This document shows positions 36,602 through 47,442 of a stretch of 64,000 bases of DNA, piece by piece. The stretch is from positions 992,001-1,056,000 of the forward strand of contig JAHBBC010000007.1 in assembly GCA_019915015.1 (NCBI GenBank). Reading direction: 5' to 3'. Position 1 is the first letter of the stretch, and each line of letters begins with the position of its first letter. Position numbers and translations under genes: made by a program. The stretch comes from Auriscalpium vulgare. Lineage: Eukaryota; Basidiomycota; Agaricomycetes; Russulales; Auriscalpiaceae. Under the pieces are notes generated by a model. The model was not told the origin of the DNA and made no database searches. It saw only the letters and a list, made by a program, of their open reading frames with translations.

Positions 36602-37251
36602 CTATGAGGTAGCTGTCTTCGTCGTCGTTCCAAAGACGTCGTCCAAGAATGCATTTGAGAGCTGCAAGCACTGGCGGTACGTGGTCTCGAAGTTCTTCTG
36701 CGAGGGAGGTGTCGAGGCAGGCCTTCTCGAAGGCTAGAGAAAGAGACGCACCATCCCTCCGTAGTATGGATCATCGATAGGCTTGTTGTCGACATACGAG
36801 CCCCAGAGCCTGAGCTCTGCTGTCGCGTTTCGCGGCCTTATGCGCTCGAGGTTGCGCAGGTTTGACTCATCCGCGGCCAGAATATGCGTGTACTCGCTGA
36901 AGTCCTCTGCGTGCACCTGGCGCGCCGCATGATTGATAGGCACGCCAAACTGCGCCAAACGCCCTTGAGCTTTGCGCAGCAGTGGAAGAACGCCAGTACA
37001 TGCGGCGCACCTTTTTGCACGTCGCGATCGCGCGGTCGTCGGGCTCCTCGCCGACGTGGTAGCCGGCGGTCCCAGCACTGTCGACGGCGATGTCGACGCC
37101 GCGCTCGGAGGCGACGTGCTGGAGCACGGCTTCCCCGATGGGCGAGCGACATATGTTGCCTGGTCATGAATTATGGGGAATTAGACTGGTGCCGAGCATA
37201 GTGTGAATGCAGACTCTTGCCGAGACACACGATGAGGACCTTCGGGGCCAT
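36602..37251 (-). CDS. LTP1: Low-molecular-weight protein tyrosine phosphatase
   Basis: This cytosolic cysteine phosphatase acts on phosphotyrosine and some small acyl or sugar phosphates. The P-loop is near the N-terminus: MAPKVLIVCLG, then after an intron NICRSPIGEAVLQH, giving the C-X5-R motif CLGNICRS. AVDSAGTAGYHVGEEPDDRA and ILAADESNLRNLERIRP are typical of the family, and the acid-loop DPYYGG supplies the general-acid Asp. The end is DVFGTTTKTATS. The first intron (37160-37220) starts with GC (GCAAGAG), a non-canonical GC-AG intron placed inside the P-loop. The start is 192 bp from the start of the divergent thioredoxin-fold gene. Confidence 0.92.
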
Positions 37252-37442
37252 GATGACTGCCCGGAACATGAGTAGATGATGATCCTGAGGCAGTCAACGC
37301 ACCTCTATGCAGTTATTTGTCGTGGTAGTGGTACCCAGGTCGTGAGGTGCCGGAGAGGGGATCGTAGTAATGGACTGGTAATAGATCTAAGGGCGATTAG
37401 TGTGCACGCGAAGCCTTTCACACCGCGATCACCACCAACTCG

Positions 37443-38571
37443 ATGCCATCCCCTCCCATCCAAGTCTTTCTGACAACAATCGCGTCTCAGCCGGCTCTGA
37501 GACAACGCCAAGGTCAGCGTAGCTGCCTCTGTTAATCTGTCTGTCTGACGTCGGCAACTCAGAATACATCTTACGCATCTTGCAAGCCAAGAAGATTGAG
37601 TTTAGCTCTTATGATCTGGCTTCAGACGAGGATGCTAAGAGGCTTTGGAGGAGAAAGGCTCCAGTAGGTACGCTCGTGGCGAACACGAACACGACTGCCG
37701 AGCTGACGGTCTTCCAGGCAAACAGCAGCTGCCGGGCCTACTGATCGGCGGGACATACCCCGGGGTACGCTCGCCATCTGGACCCTATGCCCTTGCTGAC
37801 CTCTGCATTTTACTCTCTGCAGTCATACGATGACTTGTACGCTAACCCCTGCACATAAGATCGCTCGTCTCACACGTTGCTTCTAGCGAGGAGGCCGTCG
37901 AATTCGACGAGCTCAGGGTGTACCTGCGGTTAGACGAAGAGTGGGACGAGTCCATCGAGGAGGCGCGCCCCACGCTGCCCACGAAGGCCATCGGCGTCCC
38001 CGGTGCCTCCTCGCCCTCGCAGATGGCCAAGCCCGAGCACCGCGCGCTCATCGACGCGAGCCCGACGCCGTCGCCCCTACGTGGCAAGGGCGACCGCGCC
38101 GCCTCTTCCCCAGGCATGCGCCTTGGCCCGAGCGCGGGCGTGGACGCAGAAATGAAGAAGGTCGTTGCAGACCTACGCCGGCGCAACGAGGAGGAGTTCG
38201 ACGTCGGGGAGGAGCTGAGCGGGTTTGGGCTGCAGGGCGTGAAGGTCACGGAGGACGATCTGATGAAGCTCGTGGAGGAGCTCGGGCTGGAGGGCGACGC
38301 GGCGGGCGACTTGGTCAAGGGGCTGAGCGATATCACGGGTCCTGAGGAGAAGGCTCCCGATGTTGCGGGCCCTGAGCCGGACAAGACAGAGACGGTGCCG
38401 GACAAGCCTGCAGAGACGGTGCCGGACAAGCCTGCGGAGAAGAAGTTGCAAGAGGATGTGAAGGAGAGCGCAGCGCAACCGCCGGATACTTCGAAAGAGG
38501 CGGCCGCTGATACTACGGACAAGCCCACTCCGCAGGACGACAAGGTCGACAAGGAGGTGTCACCATCGTGA
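37443..38571 (+). CDS. SH3BGR-like thioredoxin-fold protein with an acidic repeat tail
   Basis: The first about 100 residues, over four exons, read MPSPPIQVFLTTIASQPALR, EYILRILQAKKIEFSSYDLA, GLLIGGTYPG and VEFDELRVYLRL. This matches the glutaredoxin-like SH3BGR fold, which lacks the redox CxxC motif. A charged low-complexity region follows, with two helix-forming stretches (MKKVVADLRRRNEEEFDVGE and TEDDLMKLVEELGLEGDAAG) and a tandem VPDKPAET repeat before the end DKEVSPS. Molecular function is not known for this family; the tail suggests protein binding. Confidence 0.75.
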
Positions 38572-38688
38572 TACCCGTGGGCCGTGGGGCAAGCACATGC
38601 TATATTACGGTATTACCGCGGGCTAGAAGGCAGGATATAATAAATTAATGTTACACAGACCACCACGCAACATGGCAGGCCTGGTGGA

Positions 38689-39755
38689 TCACAGCTTCGC
38701 GACGCTGGGCATGTGCACCAGCCCTCCGCCGTCGAGCGTCAGAGTCGCTCCGGTGACATACGCGCCCGCACGGCTCGAGAGGAACAGAGCCGCGCCCGCG
38801 ACGTCTTCGGGTTCGCCAATGCGCGACAGCGGAATCTGGTCGACGATAGCGTCCTTGAACACGCTCAATGTATGCGCCATCACTTTACGGTAGCAGTGAG
38901 CGGTAGGTTGAGGAAAATGGAAGTGGACAAGCGCACTCTTGCTCTCGAACGGCCCACAGGCTATGGTGTTGCTTGTGATGCCCTCTGGGCCCAACCTTCC
39001 TGCAAGAGTCCGGCTGAGGTGGTGTAGAGCAGCCTTTGAGGCGGCGTAGGCATAGGTTTCGTGATTAGGAATGCCGATGCCCTCGACTGAGCCGATCTGC
39101 ATTCCACATGCCCCCATATCAGATTCATAGCAGGGACGAGGCAATTGATGAGGAACATACATTGATGATACGTGCAGGGGATATCCAGCTCAAATTGGTG
39201 CGCCCGGCTTGAGCAGCCCCACGTCGTAGCAACGGCAAGCATTTCTGCGTCACTGTGAACACACGATGTACGTTCAACGACATGACCTTAGCGAAGCCGT
39301 CGTCCTATGTTCCCATTCCAAACCTCAGTATGCGTCCAGGATCGGAGCATGGCCACGACGTACCGGGTACTCGTCGATGTCGGCGCCCCACGTCGCACCG
39401 GCATTGTTCACGAGCACATGCAGCGCCTCTTCCCTCTTCTCCAGCTCTGCGACGAGGCGCTCGACCTCTGCGACCTTCTGGACGTCGGCAGGTATCGAGT
39501 GGCATGTCCCTGGGCCGAGCTTGTTCAGCTCGTCGGCAGTTTCTTCGCAGGCCTTCACGGTGCGCGAAGAAATGTACACCTTCGCGCCGTTCCTCACAAA
39601 GCCGGTGGCGATCTGCGTATGATGGTCAGCGACACGGCATGCGTAGGCAGACTATGCGGAATGCGCACCATCTTGCCTACGCCACGGCTACCGCCAGTGA
39701 TCAGGACCACTTTGCCCTTGACATTGAAGAGAGCTTGCGCGTCGAATGAGCTCAT
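38689..39755 (-). CDS. Short-chain dehydrogenase/reductase (3-oxoacyl-ACP-reductase-like)
   Basis: A Rossmann-fold NAD(P)H oxidoreductase. The start MSSFDAQALFNVKGKVVLIT leads into the cofactor motif ITGGSRGVGK. RNGAKVYISSRTVKACEETA, LVNNAGATWGADIDEYP (the NNAG motif), INVGSVEGIGIPNHETYAYA and ASKAALHHLSRTLAGRLGPE follow; the catalytic pair is Y-A-A-S-K with Ser upstream. The C-terminus IGEPEDVAGAALFLSSRAGA is typical of 3-oxoacyl reductase-like SDRs. Arg in place of Asp after the second strand (SSRT) points to NADPH. The substrate is unknown. Four or five short introns are inferred. Confidence 0.85.
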
Positions 39756-40106
39756 GCTATAGTAGCAGCGGTATGACAGTGATGGGACGGGTGGGACAAT
39801 ATGTCCGTCCGGGCATAGTGGCTGTGGGTTTTATCATGAGGAAAGGCTCTAGTTAGGCGGTGGCACATGCCAACATGCCAGAGCCGGACCGGCCAGACGG
39901 TATCGCCTCGGATTCAATCACTAGAGCGCTAGCTACAACTTCTCATTCCGCCATGTAAGGGACATATGAATGGGGGGAAACGAAGGTGCCATTATACAGT
40001 TGGGTAGCATACAAACGTGTTGATCGATAGCAATATACAGACGTGCAGAGTCTATTACCAGTTGTCCATGAAAGGAGCAGAAGCGATTATGAGCGAGCAA
40101 CCGCTG
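39756..40106. other. Intergenic stretch, no gene seen
   Basis: 351 bp between the SDR start and the seipin stop, both on the minus strand. It should hold the SDR promoter and the seipin 3' end. Confidence 0.4.
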
Positions 40107-41346
40107 TCATTCGCTATCAGACTGGCGCTCGGACAGCTTGGAACGGCGCCGACGAAGAGGTGCTGATGTCGACTCGGCAAATGGAATATCTGCCATCGCT
40201 ATCTCGGGTTCCTGCCGATATGTGAGTGACAAGATGTGCCAAGTATACTAGCTGCAACGGCATACCTGACTTTGGCTGCGCTTGAGAGACCGTCTTCTGC
40301 GGGCAGATTTCTCGCTGAGGACCTCCTGCGAAGGCTTCTTGATCAGGTCCCGCTCCGACTTCACAGGACTCGGCGGCGCCTTCTCGTCATCGTCATACCG
40401 CCACCGGAAGGAAGGCAGGAGGCACGCGGCCAGCACAAGAGCGGACACGATGAGGAAGGTGGTCGCAGCTGTTAATGCGGAAATGAGGGGGTATCTCGAG
40501 ACAAGACCGCTATAAAGAGATGCGTGAGCACACTGGAGGCGGAGCCGGCGGCTGGACTGACCGAAGACCGCGGTGCAAGACAACACCATGCAGCGACGCC
40601 GCAAGAACGCTCAGCTCACGGCCCTCGCCGCTTCCGAGGCTTCTCCAGCCGTCTCGTCTCCCCAGCTCCACCCTCGCAGAGACAATTCTTGTACCGGGAG
40701 TGAATGCGGATAGAAAACGGATATCCAGCGGGACCACGCTTCGTCTTGTCCAGAGGAGCGCCTTGGACGGAAGAACGATGGCCTGAAGCAGACGGTCATG
40801 ATGCGAGCAATACGTCAACCATATTGCGTACCGGTCTGCGGACAAATTTGATCGTCCTATTGGAGGAGCCGACCAGGGTCAAGGAAGTCATGAAATTGCC
40901 AAGGGCGTAGTTGGCGTCGGTGGCTGGGACGTCCAAGTGTAGGGAAATATCATATGGGTGGACCACGCTGATGTCGGAGAGCGGAACTTCGGCGTATGGC
41001 GGCTGCCCATCGCTACGGGCGACAAGTTAGGGTGGCAAAAGGACACAAGTGCGAGGCAAGTACCCGTAGACGAGGTAGAGCGGCTGTGTCCAGCCTGTGG
41101 GGACGCTGGTCCAGACATAGATGCCGGCGAACAACGCGGGGGCAATGAGCAGAGGGACGAGAAAGAGCAAGACGGCTGCTGGAATGAGCTGGGCAGCGAC
41201 TGGGCGGACGGCGAGCCCGAGAAGGGCGAACGCGAGACGGACCGGGGCGGTCAATGCGCCCCAGAGGTACGAGCGTGTGTTCGCGAGGAGGTCGCGCTCA
41301 GGCTGCTTGGCCGTGGCCTTGCGGGCGAGGTGGGTGCGGTCTGCCA
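40107..41346 (-). CDS. Seipin, ER lipid-droplet assembly protein
   Basis: Seipin forms an ER-membrane ring at ER-lipid droplet contacts and controls droplet biogenesis. The start MADRTHLARKATAKQPERD precedes a hydrophobic span (LIPAAVLLFLVPLLIAPALF). The lumenal beta-sandwich follows: DISVVHPYDISLHLDVPATD, NYALGNFMTSLTL, RRPAIL, and ALLWTRRSVVPLDIRFLSAF. A second span (ALTAATTFLIVSALVLAACL) precedes a charged cytosolic tail. The last exon, joined over an intron ending TCGGCAG, reads EPEIAMADIPFAESTSAPLR and stops after ERQSDSE. The start is chosen because it gives the usual short N-terminal cytosolic tail and lies 129 bp from the divergent gene. Confidence 0.85.
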
Positions 41347-41475
41347 TGGTGGACGTCAAGAGCAAGGCGGCCGTCGTCGGAAAGAGTGCCGGTGACGGAG
41401 GTCCCAGGCGCCAGCGGTCCCAGTCGCGTTGCGCGTCGGCACGTGAATGCACCGCTCAAGCACTCCACCATCCAC
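41347..41475. promoter_or_regulatory. Short bidirectional promoter region
   Basis: Only 129 bp separate the seipin start (minus strand) from the next gene's start (plus strand), so the two probably share promoter elements. No TATA box is evident. Confidence 0.45.
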
Positions 41476-42132
41476 ATGCAGGCTCAGGCTGCGGCCAACA
41501 TCAGGCAGCTGCTCGGCCACCCGCCGTCCTCTCAGCTCATCCTCCAATTCCTCTCCTCCCTCTCCACCACAGTCTCGACGTCGCCGTCCCCGACCCCAGA
41601 GGTCAAGGCATATCCAGACGCCGTCTATTTCAACTTCTACGCCCTCGGAATCAGCCTGCTCTTCCTCCCTGTACACGGCTACAAGCCCCGCACAGGCACA
41701 CCTCGCGCCCATCTCGAGGAGGACCACCTCGTCCTCGACGGTATCGACATATACAACTCCCCCGAGCGCCCTCCACCGGATGCCGAGGGAAAGTCCGCGC
41801 GAGGGGCTGTCACCTCCATATACTCTGCCTATCCAATCTTCCCCATGGCGCTCACGCTGCCTCCTCGAACCGTCGACGGCAAGGAGCGTCCGTCTGCAAT
41901 CGCCATAACGCAGCAGACAACAGGCAAGGAGTTCCTCACGTGGCTCGGCGAGCCCGACCGCAAAGGCGGCGGCGCAGGGCCGTCCTCTGGCAGCATCGGC
42001 ATCTGGATACAGTACTCGAAGGACGGCTTGATGGTCGAATTTGGAGGAGACGAGAGTCGGGGACCGCAGGCTTGGGACAGGGGCAAGGACGCTGTCTGGA
42101 AGGTGATCTCCATCATACCGCCCACTGAATAG
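41476..42132 (+). CDS. Conserved fungal protein of unknown function
   Basis: An intronless frame of 218 residues begins MQAQAAANIRQLLGHPPSSQ. It has no signal peptide or membrane span. Later parts read AVYFNFYALGISLLFLPVHG, HLVLDGIDIYNSPERPPPDA, GKEFLTWLGEPDRKGGGAG and GSIGIWIQYSKDGLMVEFGG, ending VISIIPPTE. The length, Trp/Gly pattern and codon use fit a genuine small globular protein, but I do not recognise a family. An overlapping frame on the plus strand that starts further upstream is not preferred, because this start leaves a plausible divergent promoter. Confidence 0.6.
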   Translation: MQAQAAANIRQLLGHPPSSQLILQFLSSLSTTVSTSPSPTPEVKAYPDAVYFNFYALGISLLFLPVHGYKPRTGTPRAHLEEDHLVLDGIDIYNSPERPPPDAEGKSARGAVTSIYSAYPIFPMALTLPPRTVDGKERPSAIAITQQTTGKEFLTWLGEPDRKGGGAGPSSGSIGIWIQYSKDGLMVEFGGDESRGPQAWDRGKDAVWKVISIIPPTE

Positions 42133-42309
42133 CCAGCAGTCAACATTTCCCTTGGGTCGCTGCGTAGTCGTATAACATATGGCATTTATCTATGTATACA
42201 GTACTTACATGGAGAGGCGTCGCTAATATCAGGGTCGGAGCCGTTGTCGCTCGCCGCGCGACGAGCACATCGATGAGCGCTCTCGTGAGATGTTTCGGCC
42301 TCCTGCAAG

Positions 42310-42317
42310 TATATAAG
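42310..42317 (+). promoter_or_regulatory. TATA box
   Basis: TATATAAG lies 80 bp upstream of the ATG at 42397, a normal distance for a fungal TATA element with a short leader. Confidence 0.45.
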
Positions 42318-42396
42318 CTGTACTGTATATATACTGCTCTCAACGCCCCATTCCTTCTTACACGACTACGTGCAAAGGCAACCCCCTCCGTGAACA

Positions 42397-43129
42397 ATGG
42401 CCGCACCTCCAACTGTCACAACGCTCGATCTGAGCGCGACATTCGTCATGGTCAGGACGCGTCCCCTTCTACACGACCTGCTCGTCCTCATGCATAACTC
42501 CTCAGAACAAGTCGCTCAGTGACCCTTCGGACGAGATCCTTCGGCTTCAAGGCGTCGGCTGGATGAAGCGCAAGGCGATCGGACTCGCGACTCTGACGCT
42601 CTACGTCAAACAATACAAGGACGACAGCGGCGCCGAGCACATCGACATCGACCAGGCTCTCACTGGTGGCATACCAGGGACTACAGAGAAGCGCGTTCTC
42701 GATTGGCAGCCGAGAGATCACGATGATCATGTCTTTGGATTCGTCATCGGCAAGACGAGACGTATCAAGCTCGAGGAAATTGAAGACGAGTTCCTCAGGA
42801 CTGGATGGCTCCCGGATACCGACGAACATGGTTTCATCAATTCGTATGTGTCAAGCGACACACCGAAGAGTGGCACGTCGTGGACGGCGGAGCAGGTCGG
42901 TTCCTCGCCTTTTCCGCTCTGCTAGCGTTGACATATTTCGACAATCCATGCGTTTAGATCTGGGGTTTCGAAGAGATTAACGAAGAGAGACGTCACGTTC
43001 GCCATGTTCGTTTCGTGGGCCCTGGTAATGAGAAGATCCAGGCGCGCTTGGTGTACGACTATTGTGAGACACGCTCCCCCCGACTCCTACTTTGTGACTG
43101 ACTTGGCCGCAGATGGGCCTGCCAAGTAG
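42397..43129 (+). CDS. Conserved small fungal protein, possibly a lipocalin-like barrel
   Basis: Exon 1 (MAAPPTVTTLDLSATFVM) joins NKSLSDPSDEILRLQGVGWM over a short intron. The main exon alternates strand-like segments: RKAIGLATLTLYVKQYKD, HVFGFVIGKTRRIKLEEIED, and, after a second intron, IWGFEEINEERRHVRHVRFV. A third intron leads to the end DYYGPAK. The N-terminal GxW, alternating beta pattern and small size resemble fungal calycin/lipocalin-like proteins, but this is only a resemblance. No signal peptide is seen, so it is probably cytosolic. Confidence 0.6.
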
Positions 43130-43421
43130 ACACATCCATTTGAATCCGATGCCAATTTCTAGTATCTTCCCGTGCGGCGACGTTCCAGGCTTGCGGACTC
43201 ACACTGGTAGCTCAGAAGCATGGGTCATTAGAGGCTGACTATTACTAGATCGCAGTATTGTCACACCGTGCCAACCGGATCACTGGGACTCGGTCTCAGT
43301 CTGACCATGACGGGCATAATTATTCTCACAGTACTTGATCGGCCTGTCTTTGTGGCCCGTGGGCTCGTGGGCAAGGGCGACGGAGACTAATCGGTTCCTC
43401 TCCTCGCACCCACCCTGCCGC

Positions 43422-45512
43422 ATGGAGGCTAGCTACAGTTCCAGCACCCTCAACAGGCATTCCCCCCACCTCGGTCAGGATAAAGATCACGAACACGCCC
43501 AGATTTTCGAGCTGGGTCTCGAAGATGCGCGGGTGGACGAGAGTCATATACCCCAGTCCTGTACCAGCCGCGCTCTACGGAGATTGCAATCGGCGCACCC
43601 AGGATTCTACCGCAAGGCAGCACGATTGGTGAATTATGTGAGGGGCCCGAGTCCGACAGTGGAACTGCCAGGTGCGTGCATCGTTCTGCTTGTGCAGTGC
43701 GTACCTGATTGCGGCGGAAACAGAACCAGAACCATGGATATTGGCCTTGCGATTCCGAGATCGACAATATGGCGTATCACTTGAGACCCGCCTCATTCGA
43801 TGGACAAGCCCACTCACTGTGTCATGGCTTTTCGCGCTGCTGGGAGCGGCCTACATCGTGGGCCTCGCGTTCTTCTCGCGTGCGCAGTCGTTTCTCGTGC
43901 CTTCGGAATCTTTTATTGGGTGCACGTCGACGTACTGGAGCGCCAATGCCGGCTGCGGCCTGGATGGCCTCGCATGTGCGCCTTTTGAGAACTCGACCTT
44001 CGACTTTCGCTGTCCGGCACAATGCAAGTCGGTCGATCTCTTGAACCCGAGGACGGTCGGAGATGAGCAGGTTGTTTACCAGCCGCTTATTGTCGGCGGT
44101 GGCGACGATCTATCCACGTACCGTGGGGACAGCTTCATCTGCGCAGCAGCGCTTCAAGCGTAAGTACTTGAGTTGGCTCCCATGGGAATGTGCGCATAGC
44201 TAACTGGGAAGGTCGTCCCGTAGCGGTCTCATCAGCAACTCCAGAGGCGGCTGCGGCACCATCAGTCTTACAGGAAACTTTACAAACTTTCTACCACGAA
44301 CCGCGAACGGCCTTTCGTCGATTGGCTTCCCGACCGTCTTCCCACTGTCCTATAGGTTTTCCCCGTCCAGCCCATTCAGCCACTGCTCCGACCTCCGCAA
44401 CGATGCCCTTGTCATGAATGTTCTCGTGACCGTCATCCTGGTCCTCCTCCTCCGCCCCAAACCGGTCGTTATCTTCTGGTGCCTCGTGTGCATCGGCTTC
44501 TGGCACGTTACCCTCTTTTCGCAGCCGCGCTCCGACCCCCCAGACCTTGCCGATGCCTTCGGCACATTCCTCCCTGCGCTGTTCATTTGCTACGCGTTTT
44601 GGCGGCTGGCCTTCCGCTTTGTGATGCCCATCTTCGTGACGAAGATGCCGATTGAAGCTGCGATCTTGTATCTTGGGCCCTATTGGGTCACAGTGCTCAC
44701 CAACCTCACCTTCGACAAGATCCCTATTGACCGGCTCACGGCTAAAGACATCAAGGCGCAGCCCGGAGGCATCACGGCACTCATCATCATCATTTTTGTC
44801 GTCCTGGTCCTCGTTGTAAACCAGGCGCGAGTCATTCGGAAAACGGGCTGGCTTCCGTATTACGTTGGTTGGTATATCATCGGCGGCCTCGTCGTCCTCT
44901 CCATTGCCTTCCTCCCTACGCTACATCTGCGCATACACCACTACATAATCGCCATGGTTTTAATCCCGGGGACCGCGTTCCCGACAAGGGTGTCCGCCTT
45001 GATCCAAGGCTTCCTTCTGGGATTGTTCCTGAGTGGAGCTGCTGCCTACGGCTTCGACTCTATCTTGCAGACCGCTGCGCAGGTATGTCAATTGCTCTTA
45101 CTTGTTAGGCTGTATGCTCATGTGCTGCAGCTGCGGCGAGACGCCGCAATAGGATCCGACCTGCCCGCCTTCCTCACGAACGCGACGACATACAATTCGG
45201 CGGTACCTTGGCAAAACCAGACGATCCTTTGGTCTCCTCTGCCGAGCGACGAGAGTTGGGACGGCTTCGTTCTCCTTGTGGACGACGTAGAGCGCTACGT
45301 CGGGGCAGCTCTCAACTTCTCCTTCGCATCGTTGCAGCAGGGAGTCCCACACTTTTTCCGTCTAGCTGTAAGTCGTTTCCCTTCTTCACGAGATAGGCAC
45401 TGATGAAGACTGCGCCTAGTTCACCGATTCCGGCGACACAGGCGACTTTACGAAGGCGGCCACCCTTTGGCCAAACGGCACTTGGGCCGACCCCTTGCCT
45501 GGACCTTCATAG
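43422..45512 (+). CDS. LCCL-domain polytopic membrane protein
   Basis: A cytosolic N-terminus (MEASYSSSTLNRHSP) and a juxtamembrane helix (RLVNYVRGPSPTVELP) precede the first span (VSWLFALLGAAYIVGLAFFS). An extracytoplasmic LCCL domain rich in Cys follows: FIGCTSTYWSANAGCGLDGL, FDFRCPAQCKSVDLL, DSFICAAALQAG and SRGGCGTISL. At least seven further hydrophobic spans come next (for example MNVLVTVILVLLLR, VVIFWCLVCIGFWHVTLF, ALIIIIFVVLVLVV and IIGGLVVLSIAFLP). The protein ends in a lumenal or extracellular tail. Fungal proteins of this architecture are known but their function is not established. Introns lie near 43672-43722, 44161-44211, 45083-45129 and 45367-45419. Confidence 0.82.
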
Positions 45513-45821
45513 ATACCACCGTGGCACTGTACTTAGATAGACTGCTTGAGTACTGCATGGACTACCTAGCTGTAGAAGTTCGCATTGAGACAATATTCTA
45601 TATGTACGTCGACGCACGTGGCTAGCTGCGGCATGCTGCGGCATCTTGCGGCTACGGACTCCGGAGCATAACAGCGGTAGTGAGACTCTCTCAGACTCCT
45701 CTTAAGCTGCTTTCTTGTTCCATTCTCCTCTGCTGCTGCTCACGACCCACTCACGACCACTACATTGCTTTCCTCCTATCTTCGCCGCTAGTCACCCGAT
45801 CTACATTGGTGACGCCAAATC
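45513..45821. other. Intergenic stretch
   Basis: 309 bp between two plus-strand genes. No gene is seen. Short CTGCGGCATG-type duplications occur near 45627-45652, and a CT-rich tract upstream of 45800 may be the next gene's leader. Confidence 0.4.
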
Positions 45822-46719
45822 ATGGTCCGCGGGCAAACTCACAGGCCGAACCTGAAGTTCGTGCACCCAGAATGTACGCTTGTTCATCTTCAGCACGATG
45901 TTAATATCAGTTTTCTCAACGTCTTTAGACTTCTCTCAGCTCCAGCACAACCGCCGATTCATCTGTACACTTTGTACACCTGAGCACCGCGCCAGTGTCG
46001 ACTCTATGACATTCCGGCAAGCCGTGAAGCACGAGAATTGTCATGAACACTTGTCACGCGTCAGCAACGACAATCCCTGGGATGACCGACCCAACCCGGC
46101 CGACTGGAATCCGGATCCATCGAAGTACACCTTGTACGACGATCTGCGCGTGCTGGAGCGGCAGCAGTGGGTAGACTTGTCGCCCGATCTCGTCGCGTTC
46201 TGGCGGCGCGGCATGGAGGCAGCGGAGCGCGGAGAGCAGACTGAGCGCATGCAGGAGTTCCTCGAGCAGCTCGAGGCACAGAAAGGTGCCGCGCGGCGCG
46301 CCGACGATGCGTGGAATCAAGGTGCGGCGGAGTGGGCGTGGGGCATCGGCAGCGGGGATCCATGGGCGCAGAATGCTGGGGACAGTGGCTGGGCCGCCTG
46401 GACGGGGTGGGGTGCCCCGCCGAAGGCGCATTCGGATGGACGCGGGAGCAGTGGGCTTGCGAGCGACGTGCGAGACCGAACGGGCTCCAGCGCTGGACGG
46501 CAGCAAGGCGGGGGTACAGCGGGCTCTTCGAACTTCGTCGACGAGTTCGTCCGATTGCAGGATATCGATTCGCACAGAAAGGAGAAAATGCGCACGTTCT
46601 TCGAGGCAAGTCTTGCCATTGAAGTAAGTACCTCGGATCGCTCACACAACATTCAGATGCCGACCGAGAAAAAGCTGGACAAGATCCAGGAGATGATTCG
46701 TGATTTACATTCCAAATGA
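45822..46719 (+). CDS. Basidiomycete protein with a putative N-terminal zinc-binding motif
   Basis: A first exon, MVRGQTHRPNLKFVHPE, joined by an intron from GTACGC to TTTAG (about 45875-45930), continues as YFSQLQHNRRFICTLCTPEH. The segment holds CxxC followed by HENCHEH, a possible degenerate C2H2-like site. A Trp-rich and Gly-rich hydrophilic middle (NPWDDRPNPADWNPDPSKYT; GAAEWAWGIGSGDPWAQNAG) precedes a helical end, EKKLDKIQEMIRDLHSK. I recognise no family. The start inside the longer frame at 45880 would lose the first exon, so the spliced start is preferred. Confidence 0.55.
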
Positions 46720-47442
46720 TGTCTGTCACTCATGCCTCTCTTCACTTCAACTTGGAACACCCTACCCCTTCTTTGATCGTGCGCTGTGCCTATATATTGG
46801 GGGGTCAATAGGATATACAGTATGCGCTCCATTTCTCCAAGAATGGATGAACGCTGACTGATTGAGTTCCTACAGATGCTGCCCCTTGTCGAGGATAGGG
46901 GAAGGTCATCTGCTTCGCGGTCTTCTGGAAGTGCTCCGTGACGCTCGGCAGGATATGAGAGGGCGCTCATCGCACACCTACCATCGGACATCACAGTCCT
47001 GGACTTTGGTACATCTATGCTCGTAATTGCTCAGCGATGTTTTGCGTGTCGCGTATTGCATATGCCTTGCGATGGCCACTGCTTGTCGTAGATGCAAACC
47101 GAGGGTAGATACGGATGTTATAGATGCTTTTGATCACTGTATTGTTTTGTTGTTGGTTTTCGCACATGATTGCGATGGAAAAAGTCAGGATTAGTCCGCG
47201 GGCAGCGACGTCGTGCTTTCCAGAGTCGCCGGTCGCCGGGCTGCAGTGCTCGGGCGGGTCATGCATGCGCAGCTGCACCGCAGAGCCGTCGGGGGATGGC
47301 CGCCAAATGGCCGCAGCCTGCACATGCGCGACCCGATGACTTGGCGGTGGCGATGACGTGCCGGCTCCCACCGCGCCCTTATAACCCGCCGCTGCCATCC
47401 TAGCTTTCGCCACATCTCTCTCTCCCACATCCTCCCACATCA
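46720..47442. promoter_or_regulatory. Intergenic region upstream of the WW-domain gene
   Basis: About 720 bp without a recognised gene. CTTATAACC near 47378 may be a TATA-like element, and the 40 bp before the ATG are CT-rich (CTCTCTCTCCCACATC), a common fungal leader feature. Confidence 0.4.
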
